NCBI GenBank assembly: GCA_028015205.1
Contig: CM051512.1
Location: forward strand, 5,516,755 to 5,580,754
Direction of reading: 5' to 3'
DNA length: 64,000 bases
Source: Mytilisepta virgata
Taxonomy: Eukaryota; Mollusca; Bivalvia; Mytilida; Mytilidae
This document shows, piece by piece, positions 47,673 through 60,200 of the stretch (positions within the stretch are counted from its first letter, which is position 1; each line of letters opens with the position of its first letter). The notes beneath the pieces are model-generated. The model ran no database searches. It was given only the letters and a program-made list of their open reading frames with translations, and had not been told where the DNA came from. The translations under genes and the position numbers were made by a program.

Positions 47673-47870
47673 TTAGTCTTTTTTGGAGTCACAACTACCA
47701 TACATTACATTACATTTTTGTTTCAATAGACTTTGAGTGTGCGAAAGTAAACATGGCATCATTTCCGTGACATTAATATCGTTGTCGATAGATTCTGCAT
47801 GCTCTTTCTGCCATGATTTCTGTGTGCAACACCTCGTGTCATACAGCCATGATATAGACAAAAGTGGAAT
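47673..47870 (-). CDS. Copy B exon 13: diverged tail and stop
   Basis: 198 nt with TAA at 47673-47675. It starts IPLLSISWLYDTRCC like copy A, then diverges after SWQKE. EMMPCLLSH replaces ETTPLLSD, and the acidic patch is replaced by a Cys/Lys/Ser-rich end (CDSKKD). Confidence 0.85.
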   Translation of the reverse strand: MPLLSISWLYDTRCCTQKSWQKEHAESIDNDINVTEMMPCLLSHTQSLLKQKCNVMYGSCDSKKD

Positions 47871-50800
47871 CTGAAGAAAAAAGTGTTTTTATTGATGCCC
47901 TTGACGATAATTAGGGGATTCAGGAGTATATTCAAGAATATTATGAACGTCACTGGTTTGTTCATTCTAGATAAGATGTAGTGTTGTTAACAATAATTTA
48001 TACACATGGTTATCAAGGGCTCGACACGTGTTGGAAATTTTATTGTGATCACTAGATGTCTAATTCGGCTTGTTCAATGCGGAGATGGAATGTTGTCTTC
48101 TTTAAATTTTAATACATATTCGTTCTTTCTCATAGATATATTAAGAAATATAAGCTTGGCGGTGATACTGATTTGTTTGTTATTTTCAGAAGTTAGTTAT
48201 TAGCAAAGACAATTCATACAGTTTGACACAAGTTTGTAATGTCAGAATTTTTTTTTCCCAGACTGTAGGTAATGAGGCATTTATCAATTTTATAACAGGA
48301 ACCATCAACTTTTACCCCATGTCACCTTCAATTTCTACTTAATAATATGCTCGATATGCACATGTACAATGTTCCAGTAATAAGTGTGTAAAGAATAAAT
48401 ACAACTACACAAATTGTTTTTATCTAATCACAAATGTGTTTTTACTTACCATGGACAAATAAATACCTGCTGCGACTGTACAACAAAGTGGAAAACCATA
48501 TAAATCTAATAATAAACCTCCAATGGTTGGTCCTAGAAAGGCACTAAAAGGAAGGATATTGAAGAAAAAAATATTCCCGTAGTCACAATTGTTTATTTTC
48601 TTCTGCAATCAGTGATAACACAGAAATAACAAGTATTGAATACATCAAAGCCGTATCTACATACTATTTAATAAATAAAAATCCTGTGAACTGCGTTACT
48701 TTCTTCAAACAGTGGTTGTCAAAAAAAAAATTTCTCGCTTTGTTCAAATTATTTATATCACATTTCAATTTCGTCATCCAGCATTGAATATTTCTCAGTT
48801 CCTTAGCCTCATACAAAAATTTTCTGTATCCTATTGTATATACCTATATGCCTAAAAGTTTCTATAAAGGCGGATTTTTCGTTGTCTGTTTACTTTGACA
48901 GTATGTACCGCAGCAATTGATTGTATGCTTTTTGCTGTCTAGAACAGTCTAATATCTCTGTAAAATTGTTTAGAATACTGTAAAATTTTCTTGATACAAT
49001 AAAACCTGTAACTTTATCCTCACAATAAACTAGTAAAAGATCAGTAAAATCTTATTTCATTTTTCAAATTTGCCACTGCAGAAATAGTTTTATATTTCTA
49101 CTTACCCAAAAGCAAATCTTGATCCCCAAGTTCCAGCTACCAAACCATACATACCGAGGTCTTCATTGAGACCTAATTCTCTATACAAAATATTATGTTT
49201 GTGTAAAAAACTAAAAAATCGTACGATGGTTTCATTAATTTTCAGTGGTATCAGTTTTTGTATTTCAGGGGAAACAAATTTAAAGTTGTATGATATAAGA
49301 AGGAGGCTACTGTGAGGTTGTAAGTTAGAATCAAACTCCTGTTTAGGTCTGTTTTTGCGATAAGAGATGAAACGTAAAAAGAACAAAAACAATAACAAAA
49401 CTAGCGCCAATGATTATTTCAATACTTTATCCCGATCGATTGACTGAGAGTCGCGAATAAAAACCCCGTGAAGGTGATTTCATCCTGACTTAAAACGTAA
49501 AAAAAGGTGATATAAAACTTTTCTGTTAACTTTATTCTGGTCACCCCAACAAACAAAAACCCACAACAAACTGGCTGTGACGATATATTGAGTTACACCG
49601 AAAGTGGCTTAAAACCCTGCTAATTCAAACCAAACCAAATGTTATACATTTCAACTCAGAAACTGTCATAGAGATAGTGAGAAAAATTAATGATTTTAAA
49701 TACTCATAAATTATTTTTTACTGAAATGTGACAAAAATAGTTATGACATATTCCCAGAGTTTCTTGTTAATTTGGCACATATGTCAAGCCTTAATACGAT
49801 AGCTTTATATACATCTCCTTTATAAAGAGAATACACCAATTGGTGTGAGATCAACTATTGACCAAAACACCTTTTGATAAAAATATACTAAGAAATGCCT
49901 GTAAATCCTCATACTTTTGTATGTACATTAAACAATTAAACTACCCAAGTTTATTGTTAATTTTCCATACCTACCGAGCTATATCTACATAAACATCAAA
50001 TGTAGGGACTAATGCCGCACCAGCTGATACACCCAACACTATTAGACACACAATATTTAACCATAACTGGCTGAACAAAGAAAGAAAAAAGTCCTTTTGA
50101 TCTATGACAGTTAAACAAATGTTCAATAAAAAACATGGTGTAATAATGATATAATTATGAACAATTTAAGAGAGAAGGTATGAAAACGCCATTTTTATGA
50201 ATGTTCTACTAAACTATTTGGTCTGAGAAAACAATAAATGCTACAATAGTCCCAGTGCAGAAATACTTTTTTTTATTTTTAAATTATAACAGGAAATAAA
50301 TATACTTTGCACATAAGAAAGATTATCACGTTTGAGGAAGTGCGTTTTGTTCTAAATTAAGTTTCTTTTAATAGAAAAAAATACACTATTGTGTAGTTGT
50401 GGTCTTGGACCATTTCGTGATAGCAAAACGATTATTCCAAATCATGTCTGCCACTAGAAAAAAATTCAATGACTAAAATTGACCTGATCGTAAGGCTGCA
50501 TATTATACAGTACCTATAAATCCCTTATTACTGAGATGTTCAAAAATAAATTTTAAAGTAATTTCCGGAAATAAATAAAACAAGATGCTTAAAATAATCT
50601 TTATATTGATATTGGTGTCCACAGTGTAATTACTGCGCAAGGAAATGTCCATATAGAGGCGATCCTAAATTTTCAATTTTTATTTGTATTGTGAGGTATG
50701 AATTTAACATTCAAGGAAATACGATTTGTTAGATTCTGGTTCCCATTGATATTGTTTCTGAAAAATAAAATGCAAAAAATACCTCCCCCCCCCCCCCGTA

Positions 50801-53800
50801 AATTCGAAATATTTTCATTATAATGTATTGACTGCTATAAAAAAAACAATTATAACAACAGTTGATACCTATTACTACAAACGCACATGTCTTCCAATCA
50901 ACACCGTGTTGTTATGTATAATTTTGATAGGAACTAATTTTGATGCTTATCATATTAATACAAAGTGGAAGTCTGGTTGCACATTGTAGTTTTTGTATTT
51001 TTCTTCTGTTTTAACGTAAACTTCCATTGTATTTTATAACGTATAAGAGAATACCGTTAGTTTATTTTGATTTCCGATTCCCCCTTTTCCTCCAGTACTT
51101 TTTTTTGCAATTTTCTTTCTTACTTACTTATCTAAAATATCAAGGAGACCAAGGAGTTCTGACGGACCAAGGAACAACATACCCATGGCCGCTCCTGTAA
51201 ATCCGGGTATCATTACAGCACGGTTATCAGGCTATCAAACAATTAAACATTTTCATTATGATAGTGAGATAATGCAGTGGAAGTCATATGTACAGTCATT
51301 ATAAAAGTTTAAATTGCATGAGATTGATAACCCTGTTTTTTCGTCCTGTTTTTGTGTTTCTTTTATTTCATTTTATTTCAATTTTTTTCTATTTTTCCTT
51401 TTTTGGGTTTTTTTTATTCATTTCAATTTCTATTTATTGGTAATTGTTTTATTATTTTAATATTATAGTTAATATTTTTCCTATTATTTTTTTTATTATT
51501 ATTTCTTATTCAATTGTTATTTCTATTTATTGTGATGTAATTTCCACTTAAATATTATTCCTTTTAATTTTGTTTTTGTTATTTTTTGTTTTCATTACTG
51601 ACTGAAAGTACTCTCATTTGAAGAAATTTATTTTTTTATCATTTACTTAAATATTTTTCTTTCCCGATATAAGTTCGTTGTTAAGTAGAGAAAGTTCGCA
51701 GTGCATTTGATTTAGGCAACTTACAACTTTATCAGCTATCCACCCACATATCGGCGATGCTATAGCAAAACACCCAGACATCAACAAAAACAGAAGTGCA
51801 ATAATATCAGCCTCCAAGTCAAACTGTAATAAAATACAAAAATAGAAGTCCAATAATATTGGCGAAGCTGACCTAATTAATTTAATTCATTTAAAGTTAA
51901 TTAAATTCTTTTTAAACTAATTAACCCCAAGTTGATAGTTAGCGTATAAATACAACTGTAATGAAATACACTGTACAAAAAAGTTTGATAATGCCAGTCT
52001 TCAAATGAAATGAATTAAATGCAAACATTGAAGTTGAATAATATCTGCCTCCAAGTCATCTCGTTCGTTTAATCCTGTATTTAATACTCAATAAATATGC
52101 CAAACAAAACAAAACTATTCTTCCTGTAACTCCGATAAGGTTTCAACATAATTTGGGTCCAACAATTTAACTACCTTTCTATTTGCAATGGATCAGACTG
52201 CACTGCCATCATTTATATCTCTATTCGGTGGTGATATATTCTTAAAAGGATTTTCATGTAATTCGTAGACCATTGACAAAGCAAGGATGTAAATAAAAAT
52301 CCCTTGGATGTTTACGTAACTATATACTGTAATCACAAACTAGTTACCGAGTTACTCAGGTGAGGTTCTAATGTTGGTTCGAGTACAGAAAACATCATTG
52401 CAGATACCATTACAGCAAAACTGTTAACAAATGTTTTGGACGACGTCATAAACACCCATAATGATGCTTTTGTTTCAGATTTACTGTTAACATCTGCAAA
52501 TTAATCAAAGAAACACATCAACTAAGCCAATTTCATAAATCAAATCAAATCATTTATTTTTATGTTTTAATTACTACATGAAAAATGTTTCGTTATGTAC
52601 AGATACCCGTTAGAAACACAATTGCAAAAGAAAGGGTGGTTTTGTCAGGTCCATCGAGTTTCTTATAATTACCAATCATCTATATTTTGAAAAGCCACAT
52701 GCATCATGGCCGATTTTACGTCAATATTTCAATGTAACTGATTTTCCGCCATACATTTCTGTCTATATTTTTCTCAGAAAAAGAGAAGCAAAATATTTGT
52801 TTGACTTGGAACTCAAGAGAGCTGCAGCAGAAATTTCAAGATTATTCATACCCTTCTCAGCGTTATGCAAGGATCGAAGCATGCTTATTTTTATGGAAAC
52901 GTTTAAATCAAATCTTTTGCTATTATTTTATTCTATTTTTGTCTCAAACGAATATATTGTTAATAGTTTTGTGTATTACGTTAACACTTGTAACATTTAG
53001 CCTGGAAATTCAATGTTGAATATAAAATAGGTCTTTTGCAAGGTCTGTGTCAATTGTTTTCTTCTGTCCTGACAATAAAATTGTAAATTTGGATATTTTT
53101 TTTCTGCCTTGTAGAACAATAGTAGGTTAATATAAACAATATATTATTCAGAAAAAAAATTGCTTGGATCGGGAAGCAGCACAATTCTATAAAAGACTTC
53201 TTTAAGCCTTGTTTGGGACAATTAAATATTACTCTCAGGTGTATGAGATACCATTTTCCTGCAGTCGCACCGGTGCAGGAATCTCAAATTTTAGTCTTTT
53301 AGTTCAGTCCATTGAAGACAATTAACGTCAGAGAGATCCCAAACTTTCAGTTATTAGCGGTTATGATTGTTCTTTTAATCCTGATCTTAAGAAGCTGATC
53401 TAAATTTCAATTTAATAGTATAAAGTACAGTAGAATTCTTACCAACATGACTTGTACATTCATCACGAGGAATCAGCCAGAAATTAAAAAGAACACAACC
53501 AAACACGAAAGCACCAATTATTGTAAATGGCAACACAAAACCACCAGCCTGTAAATTTTAAACACAAAAATTGTAACCAACAAAGTATCATTTTAAAATG
53601 TGCATTATTGGTCATATTTTCAATTATTACTCTTCTATTATAAATCTGTTAATTTGATTGGTTGATGAAAAAAATATAAAACAAAACAATTACTTCAAAA
53701 TTCCTCCATTGGATTTTAAAATAATTATCTTGCAGTTATTATAGATATAAGCAAATTAAAGCATTTCGTAACCCTAATTACTGGACCAACATTGTGAAAT

Positions 53801-56800
53801 GGGATCTCTTCAAGGAAAAACATTGTAGGACTATGATTCATCGTAAATCTGACATTAGTCCTTAACATTTTATATATAAACGAAACAGATTGATACATGT
53901 AGTAGTCATAAGGTTTTTGGGGAAACAGCCATGATCTAAACCTTGGACAATTGGTCTATTAGTTTAAACATATTTATTCATATAATCACAAGCAAGTACA
54001 TAATAACAAATATACATACATGACAAAATAGTAGGATTCGGAAACAAGACAGGCTTATGTTAAATTCCGTATCCTTATGAATATACTTGCAATTTATACA
54101 AAATCATAGGCTACGTGGAAGTGCTTAGTGTAATATAAGTGTCAAATTAAGATGAGTAAATAAATTTGATTAAAAATAGGAAGGATCCACAATGTTAAAG
54201 GTATACAAATGTGTATTTTGATGATGAAATACGAAAGAAATAATAAATAAAAAATCAAAAAAAATTTTGATGAAGAGAAAAGAAATGTATAATTGTTAAT
54301 TTAAAAATTGGTCTATTGCCTCTGTCAGACCTTAATTTGTGAGGCTGATATCAGGTACTCATTTCAGCATGTTGACTTATACAGAATAATTAATAGTTTT
54401 TAATTTGTAGAATTTATAAAGTATAGTATTATGAAAAAATGTACAGTGAATAAATTCTTGACACAAAATGATGCATTGTATGGAATAAAGTTCAATCTAA
54501 CTAACAGGAAAGGTCAACGATGACATACCAACAATCAACACCAACCAACAGACAGAGCTCCGGACAAAATAAAACATAAAAGAACACAAACATGAACACA
54601 ACAGAGAGTCAGGATAGTCTACATTGGTACAAAATATCGGAAAAAAATGACGAAGCGACAAAACAGTGGGAAAAGTCCACAAATTCGAAGTATAAGGAAA
54701 GACAACGGCAGGATAATGGAACACAAGAAACAAACACGACACACTAAAACAATATAAAGAACGCATGATAAACTAAACAAAACTAGAACAAGACAGCACA
54801 GAAACTAAAGCACTAGCAATGTGAACTCCAGTAAAAAAAAAACGGGAGTGGTCCAGAAGGGTAAGCATGTCCTGTCCCGTTAACGACACCCGTCACCTTG
54901 GAAATAGGAACGAATTGACTGAAAATGAGAACAAACACAAACACTACAAACACTGAAAAATGGTAAGGTCAGAGAGAATGTATTGTCTATATCTATCTAA
55001 CAATTTATTCATATATTTACTAAGATCTAGGGTAAAGTCTGCCCATTGATATATGGTATATATGATACATGTAACGCAGAATAGGAATAAACGCGTATAG
55101 ACATATTGATTCCAAAAGGCATTTATGTACCATTTGTTCTTAATAAATTCTTACACTGTATAAAAAACCTCCTACACCAGGTCCTGACATAAGCCCAATA
55201 CCCACAAATACTTCATATATACCCTAGAATAAAAAAGTATATACTGACAGTGTTATTGGAAACAGATGGCTATATTTCAGCATAATTAAAATTTCTCCTT
55301 AATTTTACCTACTTTCGGAAACAATTTCTTTCATATAAATATTTTCCATCAAAACTGTCATAAAGTTTGCTTATAAGAAACTTACAACTCCAGGTAATAT
55401 TATATTGGATGTCATTATTACTTGGAATATATGATATATGCACTAGTAACTGAGAACCAAGCATAATGTTTTAACATTCTGAATATATATGTTGTATGCT
55501 AATTTTCTAGGGGGTGGAAGGGCTATTATTACACTCAGTTTGTTAGTTTGATTCCTACACATAATGTATATTCACTCGGTGGACTAGTGGTAGCATGCTT
55601 GCCTTGATTTTGGAAGATCGCAAGTTGGATCGGACGGGTCAAACCAGACTTATATTGGTATTTACCGCATTGTCGGCAAAACCTGTTCGTCTCGGAGTCA
55701 GAATATTGTGTCTGGGTGGAGTGAAATGTGTCTCTGTGTCTATATTTTGCGAGATAACAAGTTAAATATTCGACTCAACATATAATATAAAGCAAGATTC
55801 ATATTCATATCACATAATCCTGTTCTCATCCTGGTGTGCATTTGATGATGATCACTGGAAATTAACAATACTTTAGCTACCGATTCATCCACCCATAGGT
55901 GTGTTCGACTCCAATCTTTATTGACATTGGCCACGACTGCAAAGTTCTGCTTAAAAGTGGTGGATCTTGTTTGGTACTCTGACTCCGTCTACTGCCTGCC
56001 CTGAGACAGCCACACCGAACTGGAACTGGCATTATACACAAATAAATAAATCTAAATAAACATTCATGTTACCTGTGGATTCAAGTTTTTCGATAAGCAT
56101 CAATTTCATGAATTTTCCTGTATTATGATAGATATGTTTTGTTAAAACCGTACATTTGTGGATCCACTGTATTTAACAAAAAACATGAAAATTGGCGTCA
56201 AACGAAGTATATACAACAGTTATCAGCAACCAATCTTCAACACTATAAACTACATAAATATTAAAAACATACAAAAACTGTTCCAACATTGTCAGGAAAC
56301 TCTCTGGCACATAGTGAAAAACTGGCTGTTTCAAAACTACAACATCCAAGTGCCAAGGAAACTCGTAACAGGAAGCAGTATACGATGAATGTTGTATTAC
56401 TGTGTGTGGTGTTCACATACGTCAAAAATCTGTAAATAAATATTAGACAAGACACTTTCCATGTTTGCTACATATATTAAATAGAAGTTGGAAATATACA
56501 TGTGAAATTAGCTAGTTACATTAAAAAAAGACCATATACTATTCTGATCTAAAATCAGTAGTAAATTCTAGTATGTTTTTCACTCCGGGAGTCAGCAATG
56601 TTTGTGGGTTTTTTTTGGCTAATCCGAGCTGCAAGATGATGAAAAAGTCTTGCAAAAGACCTAATTGTGTGACATACCCTTACTTGGAGACTATAGAGAT
56701 CAAGGGTTCTAATACCCATACGTAAAATGACAGATATATGCAACTACACGTACAAATATACCCGTTACGCTTGAAATTTATACAAAGGTTTCAGGGCAGC

Positions 56801-57218
56801 CGAGGACAAAGTGTGACAATGCCAATGATGCTGATAAGATGCAGATGATAAAACAAGACAAGACTTTGTTGAAATATTTGATACTTGTATGCTTAGGATA
56901 AAAAATCAGGGTAATTTTTTGCAGTGGGGTGGTGCTCATTGTAAAAGGCCATGTATTAACACCTAGAGATTATCAATATTTTGTAATATTCACCCTAATA
57001 GGATGTTGTCTCATTCACACATATCACATACACATTCCTTTTAAGAAACACCTGTTAACAAATTCATTAGAAATTTCATTTAAAATTATTTTAGGTTAAA
57101 AAAATGTAAACAAAAATTTTCAGTTAGCAGTACTCAAATCAAGTCAAAACTTAAAAAAATGGTTTCATATCGATTAATTGATTGCATACTTGAAACATTC
57201 CTTTTTATTCAAGGAGTT

Positions 57219-57253
<35 letters not shown>

Positions 57254-60200
57254 GGGGGGGGGGGGGGTTATAATGTAATAAATTAACGAATTTTGAAAAT
57301 TAAATATGAATTTTCTGATAACTAATTTTAATGAAAAAAATAAACGGATCCAAATCGCTAATCAATTTAAGGGCGAAATTCATGTTTAACCCATGGTATG
57401 ATACATTTAATAACTTTATATAATGAAAATAGTATACGGTTCAGAGGCGTTAGTGAAAATAACATTTTATATCTAACCAATGTGTTACATACATATCAAA
57501 AAGAATTAATTGAGTAGAAAATCGATATATTTCTAATGTTGCAGTTGACATAAACTACATATTAGCGTGTTTTAATTTTAGATCAGTCATTATATATTAG
57601 AAATATATCATTTCTTCTGTTTATGAAAAATGTGCACCCTTAAATATAAAAAAAAAGAAAAGAAAAAGTGTATGCACAGTAAGCAATACAAATTTAAATG
57701 GAGATATTGAAAAAGTAGATCCAAGCAATTAAAAATTCCAAGTGTTTGATAAGACTGCATTTTCGGACCTCAAGCCAAAATCCTATTTTACGTGGGATAT
57801 TCAACGTTCCACTGTATACGCATATATATAATTACTCTTAAACATGTAGGTTATATTTAAAACTACAATTTTTCGAAGGGAAAGATGATTAATGATAGCA
57901 GATAATTACAGAAGAAAAAAAAACAAGTCAATTTTAATGCTCCTTAGGTATATTTGTCCTCTTTAAAAATTGCACTTCAAACACAATCTTCATCCCCTGC
58001 TGTCTAGCTAACGTTATAAGGCACCCCGAATACATAACAATAAAACAAAATTCATGTCGTTCATTGCTGTAACAAATTACGTTATCAGTTCCCAAGCTAG
58101 AAATAAGTAATTTCCTTTTGGTCATGTTAATTTATGTTGGTTACAGTGTCTCTCTGCAGAAAACCCATTCTTAAAAGGAGATTTCCCTCCGGCTATAGGT
58201 TTTTCGTTTTTTAAGTCAAATCTATACAACCGCGAGTCAAACTTTATGACTTTGGTGATAACTTTGTCAACTTTTCGAAGATCAAAGAACATTTTTCCCC
58301 TTCATTAAACCCGATTAAGGGGTCCATTTAAGGGTTAAACAATTACTTTTACAGGTAAAAAAAATCACCTGAGTTTTGTTTTATCTGTGTTGCAATAATT
58401 TTCTCTTAATTATATATGTATCAAATTAATTAATATGTCCCTTGTTGGTGTAGCTTCCATTTATATGTTGGATTAAAAGGAAGATACACATATAAATTAC
58501 TAATAGTTTATTTCATTTGAATAATTAATAATGCTTTCATATTATAAACACATATTGTATGACAAATTATTAGTTGATGTAACAATAAATACATTAAAAT
58601 TCACAGAAACAAACCACTAAAATGTCTATCAAAACATTTAAAAACGCACACAATAAAGCACTGAAATTCAACAAAAAAAGTTTTGGAGTTTGTTTTCGGC
58701 GAGCCCTGTAGAGTGTTGATTTGACTGAGTTAAATGTTGGTAGACGCTGAATGACTGTTTTAGAAATGTCATCCTATTCTTGGTCTCAGAGTTTGTTTAG
58801 TTCCTCCTCATAAAGTGATAGAATTGGTCTAATTTCTTCCATACATCTCTGGTTTATTTTGCCAAGAATTTGTTTACTGACGACTACAGTTGGGTCTGCT
58901 GGGTGATTGTGTAGTTGTCTGCCAAATACAACTGGTATGTTGTTTAGGGTTGTCAGAGAACCTGAACAGTTAGATACTGTACATCTCCAGTAAGTTCTGT
59001 CGCCATTTTTACGTACATGTCTGTAGACATAACCTTCGTAGGCTAGATTCTGCCCTCCCTTTCTATTGGTAATAAAACTGACAGCATGTTGTGCATTTGC
59101 CATCTTTAAACTATGTAATGAAAAACTGAAGTTTTGTTCAGTTATATACTTAAACATAGCTTGGTGTGTACATTGGCTTCGGTTATGGCAAGAGTCAAAT
59201 CTGAAATATGTTCACTTTGCAAAACTTAGGCTTAGAAGCTGAACATAAAATATGCATCAAGGAATAAATCATTTACTTAATCTTACAATAATTAAAAGGT
59301 GAAATGAGTAATAAAATGAAATAATTTTTTTTTAAAATACATCTTATTAAGTTATTAAAATTCAGCTGAAAAAAAAATATTTGTATTTAATATTTGCATG
59401 CGAAATACTTCTGTTTCTTAAATTTATTTTCTTTAAGTTATTAATTTCGTTGAGTTTTAAGCAGTAGTGATTCATTTTTAAAATATTTCGATAGTAAAAT
59501 ACATAAAGTATTTTATTCAAACTTATAAATTTACTTCAAATACTTATTTCTTTAATTTTGTTTTATTCCAAATTATATTTTTTTAAAATAATGTTCTCAT
59601 ATATATATGTATTTATATACACCCCTAATGTACCCCAATTGAACACACTTTAATTGCTAAAACAACAACATGTATCAATTATGATTCTTAAAAAGTTGAC
59701 GTTCGGGGAACCGACTGCCACTAATGATCTGAGTCGACTGCCACTGATGATCGTATAGTCAGGTTATCCTCCATTAACGACATTGACGTCAGAACTGGCT
59801 ATGCTCTTTTTTTAGAGGACGCTGCAGGGAAAAAGGTGTAGGGAAATATCATAGAGGGTCATACATTTGCATCATGTGATAAATATGTATTGTATGTCCC
59901 ATTGTACAAAAACAAAAGTAATATTACAGTTAGAAATCAGTACAGGTAATACATTTTGATTTTGATAGGGTTCAAATTTGATATTTTTTTCTCAATACAT
60001 GTACATCATTGTGACATTTTGTCTCCAGAACACCTACAGTATTATCGCTTTGTCCGTCAACAACGACTCTAACTCAACTTCTCCTAAATATTTCAATAAA
60101 TTAAAGTTGATTTTTTGTAAACAAAAAACAAAAAACTCCCCCATAAACACAATATCCTGTCCTATTCTAACAATACATACATTACCTACCCAAATAAAAC

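Noticed and set aside
52797..53019. Two overlapping short plus-strand frames
   Set aside because: Inside an intron of copy B, no domain, no splice consistency.
55565..55640. Possible functional tRNA gene
   Set aside because: A-box-like start, but the acceptor stem and T-loop do not pair; better explained as a SINE head.
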